Shown here piece after piece: positions 22,500 to 31,439 of a stretch of DNA of 64,000 nucleotides. Location: positions 13,225,634 to 13,289,633 of the forward strand of contig OX419335.1 of assembly GCA_948470475.1 (NCBI GenBank), given 5' to 3'. Every line of letters starts with the position of its first letter. Within the stretch, counting starts at the first letter, position 1. This DNA is from Galaxea fascicularis (lineage: Eukaryota > Cnidaria > Anthozoa > Scleractinia > Euphylliidae). The translations under genes and the position numbers were made by a program. Below the pieces are notes generated by a model. That model was not told the DNA's origin and ran no database searches. It worked only from the letters and a program-made list of their open reading frames with translations.

Positions 22500-22925
22500 A
22501 TGCATACTACCCAAGAACTATGGCAAGCCTGTCTTTATGACCCTGTATTGGCACCACTGATTCAAGGCGTGTTCCCAAGTGACAAATTACCTGTCATCAA
22601 CACTTACCCAGCCAGTCTCATTGCAAACACGGACCCTCACGACAAACCCGGAACGCACTGGGTGGCCATGTATTTCGAATCACCACACGAAAGTGAATTC
22701 TTTGAGAGTTACGGATTTCCTCCCGAGACATACAACATGGATACCTTCATTCTGCGGCAAGCTACGTACTACAACGACAAACCACTGCAGGGATTAGACT
22801 CAGATGTTTGTTGAGACTATTGTTCATTCATTCATCGAGCACGAAATGTGGACAAGAACACCTGTTACGAAAAATTGTTGCGTTACTGTCTGGAAGTGTC
22901 TAGAACCTTCGTGAATACTAATTAG
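22500..22925 (+). pseudogene. Adenain-like (Ulp1-fold) maturation protease
   Basis: The start HTTQELWQACLYDP, the His box GTHWVAMYF, the acidic box FFESYGFPPETY and the Cys box LDSDVC match the cysteine protease that matures Polinton and adenovirus virions. The codon after the catalytic Cys (22809-22811) is TGA, where relatives have Gly. Reading stays open after it (DYCSFIHRARN) to a stop at 22923-22925. So it is a full-length protease inactivated by one nonsense change. Confidence 0.85.
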
Positions 22926-22968
22926 TATCACATCATCGTGAGTCAGCTGTTTTCAAGTCGTTTACGTG

Positions 22969-23365
22969 TGTTACTGTAAATAGTTTAGTGTTGTAATGTT
23001 ACCTTATTTAGTCGATCCGAAAAGTTCTAGAATTTTATGTTGTAAAGTATATAGGTCGATCGGTGTAGCTTTAGAGTTTTCTTAGAGAGAATGTTTTGAG
23101 TCCGTAGTGTTACAAGCTGAGCGCGTTGGCGGAGGCCGTGTTTGTTGAAGTGTAACAGAGGTCGCGTGTACATTTGGCGGAGGCCGTGAGTATTGAAGTG
23201 TGATGGAGGTCGAAGTGTAATTTACAAGCCTAGTGTGAGCTTATTGTGAAGCCTTGTGCGGAGTTTACTACGTTCGTTTAGAATAAATAACCTTGTTGCT
23301 GTTCAGACAACCCTGCGTTCTGTTAAGACATCAAACAACCCACTCCTCAACACAACGAACTAATT
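22969..23365 (+). mobile_element. Solo LTR of the gypsy-like family
   Basis: It starts TGTTACTGTAAATAG. Its end matches the U5 end of the LTR remnants at 1-108 and 5771-5896 in opposite orientation (ACAACCCTGCGTTCTG, CAACACAACGAACT). A tandem duplication within (about 23125-23215, TTGGCGGAGGCCGTG twice) lies in the likely U3 region. The last few bases have diverged, so the 3' edge is approximate. It separates the protease from the ATPase. Confidence 0.7.
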
Positions 23366-23621
23366 TAAGCGATATGATTCACAGTGGAACGATGCACAAG
23401 TTGCAGAGTGTACACACTTATTTTCATTCGATAACCAAAATTAAAAATGAAACGTTTCTTCAAAGTGAACAGCAAGGTTGTAAGTCGTTTCAGTGTTGTC
23501 GGAAACAATCAATAAAACAAAGTTGAAAAAAAAAAAGTTATGTATACGTGTGGATTGTTGTCTATTTAAACTATAACGGCCCTTTCGAGTCTTTAGAAAT
23601 CCATTTGAGTTTGCCTCCGAC

Positions 23622-24299
23622 ATGTTTCAATTCAAGTGCCCGAGCAGTATCATTATAGCCGACGCAAGCCAATGTGGCAAAACAACCTTTACGCAGCAAC
23701 TACTTCGACATCCAGATTATTTTTTTGAACGCCCCATTCGCAAAATCGTGTATTGCTATGGACATTGGCAGGATTCTTATGGGGAGATTTGGAACCATGT
23801 GACATTGCTGGAGGGTATTCCTGAAGATATTTCGACTTTATTTTCATCGCACCGTCGCTCAGGCATCATCGTCTTAGATGACCTGATGAGAAACTGCAGC
23901 GGCGACGAACGGATCCTGGATTTGTTTACAAAAGTGTCTCATCATTGCGACGTCACCTGCATTTATTTCACACAAAATCTCTTTCCACCTGGAAAGTTTT
24001 CCCGCAGTATCTCTCTCAATTCCCACTACATTATTGCGTTTAATAACCCTCGCGATACATTGGGTTTCCGTACATTGGCACAACAAGCCTTTGCGAGACA
24101 AGTGCCTTACGTATGGGAAAGTTTTCAAGATGCCACTTCGCAACCCTATGGTTATCTCACGCTGGAATTGCATCCGCGAACACCAGTTACTCTACAATTA
24201 CGTAGCAACATATTACCTTTGTCCCAAAAGTATCCCGTAGTTTACGTCAACAAGAAAACGCATAAAACGAATGACCCATTGGCAGTGGACTGCAGTTAA
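23622..24299 (+). CDS. Polinton packaging ATPase (FtsK/HerA type), intact
   Basis: A complete 225-residue frame. The Walker A region is ADASQCGKTTF near residues 12-22, and Walker B is GIIVLDDLM near residues 84-92. Downstream is TCIYFTQNLFPPGKF, typical of the sensor region of Polinton genome-packaging ATPases. It would use ATP to drive DNA into the capsid. It is the only long intact gene of the element, in contrast to the broken genes around it; whether this reflects chance or youth cannot be told from one copy. Confidence 0.85.
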   Translation: MFQFKCPSSIIIADASQCGKTTFTQQLLRHPDYFFERPIRKIVYCYGHWQDSYGEIWNHVTLLEGIPEDISTLFSSHRRSGIIVLDDLMRNCSGDERILDLFTKVSHHCDVTCIYFTQNLFPPGKFSRSISLNSHYIIAFNNPRDTLGFRTLAQQAFARQVPYVWESFQDATSQPYGYLTLELHPRTPVTLQLRSNILPLSQKYPVVYVNKKTHKTNDPLAVDCS

Positions 24300-24303
24300 C
24301 ACG

Positions 24304-24501
24304 ATGACTTCCCACACGTCGCATCGTGCGGCAAGACAAACGAATCAAAGTGGTGGTAACATGGTTTTGTGTTCTGGAAGAACGACCAAACAGAAACGGC
24401 AGCTCTCCAATGAGAGCGGAGCGCATGGTTCTGCCAACAAAACGCCGTGTGATAAGTTTGACAAATTCATCTTTCATGTGGACTTTACAAATTCATTTTG
24501 A
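24304..24501 (+). CDS. Small unknown ORF at the Polinton right end
   Basis: A 65-codon frame five bases after the ATPase stop, in the same direction. It is Ser/Thr/Gln/Asn/Lys-rich at the start and ends in DKFDKFIFHVDFTNSF. Its last third overlaps the inner TIR block. No family is recognised; it may be the start of a gene truncated by loss of the right-hand part of the element. Confidence 0.35.
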   Translation: MTSHTSHRAARQTNQSGGNMVLCSGRTTKQKRQLSNESGAHGSANKTPCDKFDKFIFHVDFTNSF

Positions 24502-24655
24502 TCAACCACGCAAAACAAAACATTCTTGTTTCATTTCATCATTCGGATAATACTCTACACTCGAATTACAAACTTAGTATAATTCGTTGATTCACGCGAA
24601 ACATTCTTGTTTACATTTTAATCTGATCTTTGAATAAACAAATTAATTCCCGCTA

Positions 24656-26078
24656 GTTTTTAGCTCATGGATGACGTAGTCATGCCATGAGGTTTTGTTG
24701 TGGGTCTGAATTTCCCTCACTCACTCAGGGGATCACTCATTCGCTCACTCACTCGATTCTGATTAATTTATTCATTTAACTTCCCCCCCCGGTCCCTCCC
24801 CTGGTAAGTATTGCTTTTGTCTCCATAGTCTTCTTGGTCCAACGTTTGCAAATTTCAGGGTGTAGTACAAAGGCGGAGAATTTTGCTCTGCAGATATTGT
24901 TTACGTGTTTAATGTTCATGGCGTCGGTTTTTCGTTTTTGATTTTCCAACTCAACAAAGGTAAAGTTAATAAGATGAAGAACACTAGCTGCGAGAATTGA
25001 ACTTTGAAATCTTCAGAGCAGCGAAAATGAACTTCGAGATATCGCAAAAGCAACTCTAAAGCTTATCACTGTGCGGTACCTGGGGCAGTAGTAATCGAGA
25101 ATTTTTTGCCACAATATGATGGAAGAAAGAAGAATGAAGAAAATCGGCAAAAAAAGGAAACAGGAGAAAGACTTTCTAGCCAAAAAACCGAATTCTGGCA
25201 AGCAACGCATTTGATTTATGAGCAACATATGATGGATTTAAGCAGGTACGTAATGAAGTATTTTTGAAGACACTCTTTTCATGGTGAACGCTCAATTGCA
25301 AATATGATCTTGTTTAGAAAGGTTATATCCCTTGGCTTAAACGATCAGTATAACACTTTGTCAACATTTGACAAAAACACAAGGACCACAAGCATGCAAA
25401 TATTTTTCTCTGTGAGGATGTAATTTGGTCTGACAAGCAGCAATAACAGCTAATCTGTTCGAACAACAAAATATTTGGAAAATCAAGTTAATTGTAGCAC
25501 AAAGCATAGTTAGATGGATTGAATATCTCACCTTACAAAGCAAAAGTTTTGTGCCGGACCCCGAATCGCTCAAAAACATTGTGGCTGTAAAGCGTGACTA
25601 ATTTCCCTCAGGACTTTCACAAAATATGTTATTATCTGTATGTTATCTCGCATTCAGAATAGTCGGAAATTTTATTACGACCAAAAACGTTTATAAAACT
25701 AACTTAAAATGAGCCGTCGACCAGTAAGAAACTTTAACTTGCCTGTTACAGTTCTTAACAAAGCGATCACATTTGAATATTATTTTTATAGTCCGTGTAC
25801 AAATTTGCATATTTGTACGCCGGTTCAAATTACCAACGTCTGTCAATTTCGTCTAATGTAATCCTTCTGGCGCCTGTCAATCAACTGCGTAATTTTACGG
25901 ACAATATTATCGCGTAAACAGTTCTTTTACCAAGAGGTGTGTCTGAAAAGGATGTGCTCCCACAAAACACAACGAATGTACAGGTTTCTTGCACATATCT
26001 TTTTAGAAAATAAAGTTGTTGTAAATTCAAAGTATTGTTATGTTCCCCATCCATGAGCTGGCTCATAGGAGCCTTTCA
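24656..26078. mobile_element. 1.42-kb repeat D, copy 1
   Basis: It starts AGCTCATGGATGACGTAG and ends in CATCCATGAGCT plus a short extension. It is absent from the left Polinton TIR, so its limits are set by the empty site. A second copy with the same ends is at 44909-46372, highly similar along its length. The 12-bp inverted ends suggest a DNA transposon. No coding region was recognised. Confidence 0.75.
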
Positions 26079-26453
26079 TTTCGATTAGAATCAGTTTTAA
26101 TTTTCAAGACCTCATCACGCCAGTGTTTCTTGAAAAAGAGCTGACGATGCATGACAAGCCATGGAGTTGAGTAATCTTCCATTGAATGTTCGGGATTTTG
26201 TCGTCTTGAAGTTGTTTCACTGTTTTAGCGATCAAGTGGCCTACGACAGCGATAATAATTGCCAACCAAAACATTTTTTTTTTTATTCAGTCACATAGAA
26301 CACACTGCCTTTTTTAAGCTTCTTATATATTTTTTCCTTTGTCAGCAAACCTACGAGTGACTTGTTACCCATTCAGTCTTTTCTTTTAGTGAGAAACAAC
26401 CATCAAGTCCTTTTTCAGCAAAAAAGAAAACTATCAGTGACGTCATGTCTCAT

Positions 26454-27357
26454 AGGGTGCGTTTTTTGGGGAAAATCCGAACACGCATTCTTGAATCCAA
26501 AAACGGATTTTTCGTTTTTTTGCGAAAATCCAAAAACGGAACTTAGATCCAACGTAACCGTACTCGGAAAGGATACATCAGATCAAATCTAAATCCGGAT
26601 TTTTGAGATTCATGATCCATGCGTTTTTTGGGGAAAGGATTCGAAAAAAGTATTTTTGACAAGCGGTTTTCCTTATAAAAATGGTAAACCACAGTTACCG
26701 TATGTGACGTTCTAACCGAACTGTCTTATTCGTGTCATTTTAACATCACAAAAAGGTCGAGAAAGGTAGGGTTTCTGTGCAGATTTTATGGAAAAGACTT
26801 CACGAAAAGGGTCCTTTACAGAAACTGTAACCACCTTTCCTACAGCTGAACAATGAGTGGAAAAATACCATTGATAACCGTCAATTTGTAGTTTAGCTGG
26901 CGTGAATTTGTAGTAAGAGCTGTTTCTTTTCTTATGGTGTATTTTCAACTAAATCAGACCCTTCGTATTCTTATTAGCAGAATAGAGCGTTTTCACATGA
27001 CGTCACGGCGGCCATGTTGGTGTACCAAAACAAAGGAATGGCGGCCATATTGGTGTACCAGGCTAAGCCTCTGGGAATTGAACTCTATTTTTGTGCAAAT
27101 ACTTTCTTTTGTTTCATTAAACCAATATGGCCGCTGGTCACGTGAGTGAAAACGCTCTATATGATATCACATGATATCACTATACCTGGTGTTATTCTTG
27201 TAAACAGCTGAAATGTTTGTGACAGACAAGACAAACGCGCGCGTGCGTTGTCATAGCAAATGATCCTTTTTCGGATCTTCCGTTTTTTTGGTGCTGAAGA
27301 ATCCATATGATCCGAGATCACAAATCCTTTTTTGGATTCTCCCAAAACAACGCACCC
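26454..27357. mobile_element. ~0.9-kb TIR element in the Polinton right TIR
   Basis: The ends are AGGGTGCGTTTTTTGGGG and, inverted, CCAAAACAACGCACCCT. The left Polinton TIR lacks it (joined flank TCTTAGTCAGC in the same sense). It contains a nested TA-flanked MITE at 26983-27159. Confidence 0.75.
26983..27159. mobile_element. MITE nested in the preceding element
   Basis: The ends TAGAGCGTTTTCAC and GTGAAAACGCTCTA are inverted repeats with TA at the edges, and GGCGGCCAT / ATGGCCGC blocks lie inside. It contains no gene. Confidence 0.75.
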
Positions 27358-27577
27358 TTAGTCAGCAAATACACTTCCCTCGATACCATACGTCATCCCT
27401 ATTACTGACACTCCTTGATACCTTACGTCATCCATTGTTCGTATCAAGCATTTTTTCCTTGATATTCTTTTGTTTAAAACAATAGCACTTGACTTGAGTT
27501 TTTCAATTTATGGACTGACTTCTGATTGGTTCAAATGGTCCCAGGGGAATGTCAAATCTCAAAGTTGGTTTTCGCAA

Positions 27578-27727
27578 TAGGCCGTATTTGTATTCTCGGT
27601 ATTGAACTGGATCTAGCATGAAGTGGAGGCTCTTGCGGGGGAATATTTTCATATGTAAATGTATTCCCCCGCAAGAGACTCCACTTCATGCTAGATCCAG
27701 TTCAACACCGAGAATACGAATATTCTG
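27578..27727. mobile_element. 150-bp palindromic MITE, copy 1
   Basis: A near-perfect hairpin with arms containing GTATTCTCGGTATTGAACTG, CTAGCATGAAGTGGAGGCTC and TTGCGGGGGAAT around an ~18-bp loop. A sister copy lies at 44246-44397. It starts only 15 bp outside the Polinton right end. Confidence 0.85.
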
Positions 27728-27788
27728 ATGGCAAATCTTGTGAAGCAATAGCGAGAGAAGAGGGTCAGGATGTCTCTCAAGAAATGTG

Positions 27789-27839
27789 ACACATGAAGAG
27801 AATCTTGCAGACTGCTGCTGCAAGATTCTCTTCATGTGT
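27789..27839. repeat. Perfect 22-bp hairpin with 7-nt loop
   Basis: ACACATGAAGAGAATCTTGC (plus AG) at 27789-27810 is exactly reverse-complemented at 27818-27839. It could be a small foldback or a precursor-like RNA hairpin. It lies in the RASA1-like intron, so either strand might be transcribed. Confidence 0.7.
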
Positions 27840-28336
27840 TGGTTATTTCATTACGTTGCTCAGAGGTCCTCAGACAGCTGCGAGGGGAACTAACAGCTTC
27901 CGTCATGCTAAAAGTTGTCAGGTACGTTCCTTACTTGGCTTTCATTCTCACATCTCGGATATAGTTAGTTACCTGAAAGCCAGTTTTCATTTGAGGGTCG
28001 CAAAGTAATTGCGTTTGCTGTAACAATACATAAATTGACCAAGTTGCATCAAATGCATATCATCCAATTTTAGAATACCAAGTTCCTTAAAAGGAACTTT
28101 GATTTATTTATGATTCTAATACGCTTTTCCAAAATGACAAGACGGCGGAGATATGTTTTGTGCGTCGAAGCTCAGACAATATTACAAAGTAATGGTAAAT
28201 TAGGGAGTAGTACAGTATACGTAAGGAGGTTTAAGGAAGGTAGAAGCTGCACCTACAAATAACATCAATTGATTTTCTAACCTTATTAGCAACGTGAGAT
28301 ATTTCAGACTAGATTACTCCCAAGAAAACTGTCTAA
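27840..28336. other. Intron sequence without a recognised feature
   Basis: No exon, RNA gene or repeat end was identified apart from short inverted words. Confidence 0.4.
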
Positions 28337-29066
28337 GGCCCAGTTGAAACGTAGAACTTTTCATGTACTCAAATGTACCGAACCTAATTCATTCAATTAA
28401 GTACATGAAAAGATCGACGTTTGAACTGGGTCGTCGACCCAAGAATCAAGTTCGAGCTGTCTACATGGGAAGTTCGACTGGGGTGAGAGTTCGGTTCAGA
28501 CGTTGAACTTTTCATTGGCCGAACCAAATGCATAAATTATGTTAACGTATTTTTCAGTATAACAGCGCTTATGATTAGCTGTATAATGACATTTCATGTT
28601 TGAAAAGACAACTCACAGAAGCATGACGACCGTTGACCGCGTTCTCGAAGTAAAATTTTAAATTGCAACATGCTAAACCTGGACAGCTCAAAACGGACTA
28701 CTTCCAAATAGCACTAACGCTATTTATGTTTTGAAATTCATGTTGTGTTTTTGCATTTCAACATGATCGCGATTTCCTTGAACACAAAGCGAAAACAACA
28801 CAGAAAGCTTTTCCGACCTGATCCAACCTTGTAGGTGACTTAATATGTTTTTTCAAGCCAAATGGAAGGGTGCGTCATTTCAAAATAATTTCATCGGTTC
28901 ATTTTCGGAATTTAAGCGGCGAAAATGGTCTTTCTTGACGCCACGAATTGAGTTTGGTACATGAAAAGTTCGACGTTTGAATCAAACAGTCGAACTTAAT
29001 AGTTTGGGTCGACCCAAATAGGGATTTAAGTTCGGTACATGAAAAGTTCGACGTTTGAACTGGGCC
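28337..29066. mobile_element. Harbinger-like MITE with TAA duplication
   Basis: The ends GGCCCAGTTGAAACGTAGAA and, inverted, TTCGACGTTTGAACTGGGCC are flanked by TAA at 28334-28336 and 29067-29069. A 3-bp TWA duplication is the hallmark of PIF/Harbinger. Sub-terminal words (AACTTTTCATGTAC, GGTCGACCC) recur several times inside. There is no transposase. Confidence 0.8.
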
Positions 29067-29069
29067 TAA

Positions 29070-29992
29070 GTCAATCAAATGTCGGCTTCGGTTCGACATA
29101 CTTTTTTCCAGGCTTTTGAAGGAAAAAACCATGCTCCAGTAAAAAAACATAAATGCTTTTGTGACAATGACCACATCTTTTTATTTGCTTTGGTTTTGTG
29201 TATTGATGCGTAAATAATTGCAAACTGTATCGATCCAATCAGTATGTTCACTTTTCATTTGTTTGCTTTGGTTCTGCGTATGCTTTCACGAATCCGTAGC
29301 CTATGATTGACAGCAAAAGAATAGCCTTGTACGTTATCGTTTTCCCTTTGTGCTTGCGTTACTCTATTTGTGAGTTTTGTAATATTTGTACGTTTAAACA
29401 CATTCTCACCATGGGCAACCATACATCGACCACCGCCCACAGAAACGCCTCTAGGCGTCTTGTTCGAATTCGATTTACGGCGTCTGAACCACGCACAGTC
29501 TTACCCTCAATTAACACTACTTAAAAGTGAGACAAACGTTTTAGCCACCTGTTTATAACGACAACATCTACACGTTTACTTTCGTTGCCTAAATATCAAT
29601 ATTCCTTTAAATTCAGTTCACTTTTAGAAACGTATAGCTGAAAACAACGGGCCAAAATACTCTTACCTTCCATGTTGAGCAAAGATCGACTGCAATCCAC
29701 CTGCGTCATGCAAAATCTTGCGTCGGTCCACTCCAACTGATGAATGGTATTAACGCTGACCACAATTTCCCACTTTTCAATTTCCCATTCCCTGTTCCCC
29801 ATCCCCCATTCCCCTTTCCTCGTTTTAGTAACATCCCATGCAAAGCAAATTCCTTTGCATTGTTCAAGATTTTAACATTGCAAAGTTGCGTGATCTATTG
29901 CGTAAGCAGATTTCCAATCACAAAGAGCGTAAGAAATCTAGTCAGTCAGAAATGGACACAGAAACCATAAAAAATAAATATATTGGCCTTAC
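29070..29992. other. Intron sequence before the first GAP exon
   Basis: No exon or RNA gene recognised. A pyrimidine-rich stretch of CCCATTCCC-type words lies at about 29765-29822. Confidence 0.4.
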
Positions 29993-30149
29993 CTTGCTTT
30001 TCCACTTCTAGTGAGTTCATAGTTTTCAGTAAGAAAATTTCTTGTTTTTCATGACGAAATATTTTTAGTAGAGTTGACGCTAAGGTCACTCGGTCTTTGC
30101 ACACTTGACCGAGACCTTTTACTGCTTGAAGGTCTTTATCCAGAAGAAT
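29993..30149 (-). CDS. RASA1: RASA1-like exon: start of RasGAP domain
   Basis: It reads ILLDKDLQAVKGLGQVCKDR, then TLASTLLKIFRHEKQE and MNSLEVEKQ, which aligns with the entry of the p120 RasGAP catalytic domain. The acceptor is TTTTGTTAG and the donor GTAAGG. The 157-nt length starts in phase 0 and leaves one base, completed by the exon at 9041-9183. The intron after it is about 20.8 kb. Confidence 0.85.
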
Positions 30150-30504
30150 CTAACAAAAGTTAATTCATCGTAAGTCTCACTGATTCGAAATATGTTTCAG
30201 AACTTGATCACACGTTAACTTAATTAGCTTTGAGAAGGGCACAGTGGTTTAACATGGGTTAATCCGGTTACGCTGACAAGTTTTCACTGATTCAAAACCA
30301 GTGGCTGTTACACACATACGCGACATCTCATAACGTCCTATAATCTCTTTCATCTTGTTCTTGAAATCTAATGAAGTTTCCCAAGTGTTCACGCTCATCA
30401 CCCTGGACGTTGACGTACAGTGAGGTAACTGGTTGGTAAATGAAGCCAATTTAAAAGGTGAGCCTAAGCAAGTCGTGCCTTGTTAAGCTTTAACACAAAC
30501 CCAC

Positions 30505-30549
30505 CTCTTTTAACGAGCTGTATTCTTCCACGGGCATAATAATCTCATG
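30505..30549 (-). CDS. RASA1: RASA1-like exon: C2-GAP linker
   Basis: A 45-nt, 15-codon exon reading HEIIMPVEEYSSLKE, matching the short linker just before the GAP domain in p120 RasGAP. The acceptor is TTTTGCAG and the donor GTGGGT. It is phase 0 at both ends. Confidence 0.75.
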
Positions 30550-30677
30550 CTGCAAAACCAATAAGAACTTTAAGTACCATCAGTAACTATACCCACAGTT
30601 TCAAATGCATAACAGAACTGCGCTATCTTTTCTGACAAAAGCGTACACTTTTGAAGAAAATTACTTGTTTTTCTAAC

Positions 30678-30802
30678 CGTAAATTTACTCCTGACTCTGA
30701 TGTTGCCTACTTCCACTTTAGAGTGAGACGGCGGGAGAAGTGGGTACCACTCATCTAAAACGTTGCCTTTTGGTAAACGATTTAATGAAACCATTGCACT
30801 TC
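30678..30802 (-). CDS. RASA1: RASA1-like exon: C2 domain end
   Basis: It reads SAMVSLNRLPKGNVLDEWYP through GNIRVRSKFT, matching the end of the p120 RasGAP C2 domain. The acceptor is CCGACAG. Two GT sites fit the end: GTTAGA after SKFT gives the right phase and the same length as the known protein; GTAATT 13 bases later gives a stronger donor but the wrong phase. I chose the first. Confidence 0.7.
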
Positions 30803-31137
30803 CTGTCGGAAAAAATCACAGTTAATCCTTTTTTTAACACACTTTGCTAACCAGGGACCGACTGTCAGGGAGACGAAAAGTTAGCACGGGTGGGAAAAGA
30901 AAGCAACAAAGAAAGCTGAATCTAACAAGTAAACAGTGGGGCTTATACTGTCCACGAAGTCATGTTTCCATGGCAAAAGACCTGAGTTGTCAACAGAGCA
31001 ACGCGTGCACATAATACACAATACCTACTGACAGGTAAATGCCGTAGTTTTAGCACTGAGAATTAAGTGTCGGAAACACATCATCGCAATCCCGCTATGA
31101 GTTAGATGACGCTTATTGTTGAAATCTATCGACTTAC

Positions 31138-31214
31138 CAAGTAAAACATCTTTAGAGCGCTTGTTTCGATTGTAAAGGTCAACAGAGTAGTAAGACACAT
31201 CGGAGGGTAGGTCA
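31138..31214 (-). CDS. RASA1: RASA1-like exon: C2 domain middle
   Basis: A 77-nt exon reading DLPSDVSYYSVDLYNRNKRS then KDVLL. It has the acceptor CCATTGCAG and donor GTAAGT. One base completes the codon from the previous exon and one is left for the next. The preceding intron (31215-34029) is almost entirely a TIR element. Confidence 0.8.
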
Positions 31215-31439
31215 CTGCAATGGAATAAACCATGCTTTGGGAAATAAATGACTTTACCTAAACTGTTATCGCCCAGAATCGCTATTGGGATGATTCTGGT
31301 AATCCTGGCTGCTAAGGAAGGCTATATTTGGCGGAAACTTTACTACTCGCATTATGGTACGTAAATGCCGTGGGGGCTGCAAGAACGAATTAGTAATAAC
31401 GACGATAATCATTAACATGACGATTTGTTGGTACAGCTG

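Larger units (their letters stand above)
9500..27562. mobile_element. Polinton/Maverick element, ~18 kb, heavily invaded
   Basis: Inverted arms (9500-13390 and 24410-27562) enclose an integrase C-terminus, two structural proteins, a small basic protein, a major capsid fragment, an adenain-like protease and an FtsK/HerA-type packaging ATPase, all on the plus strand and closely packed. The arms start with AG, as Polinton termini do, and the ~18-kb length fits. No clean 6-bp target duplication was seen. The DNA polymerase and the integrase core are missing. It lies antisense in a RASA1-like intron. It is the endogenous remnant of a virus-like element with several inactivating breaks. Confidence 0.85.
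24410..27562 (-). repeat. Polinton right terminal inverted repeat with inserts
   Basis: TIR blocks run from 24410 outward to 27562, with its end in CAAATCT (AGATTTG on the other strand). They are interrupted by a 1.42-kb element (24656-26078) and a ~0.9-kb element (26454-27357), both absent from the left TIR. A segment at about 24460-24590 is also expanded relative to the left arm. Confidence 0.8.

Noticed and set aside
13352..24460. Polinton limited to this core with a 50-bp TIR
   Set aside because: The inverted homology continues outward on both sides to 9500 and 27562 once insertions are removed, so the element is larger.
30665..30677. Stronger donor GTAATT for the C2-end exon
   Set aside because: It leaves one extra base that the next exon cannot complete without a stop; GTTAGA gives the correct phase and expected length.
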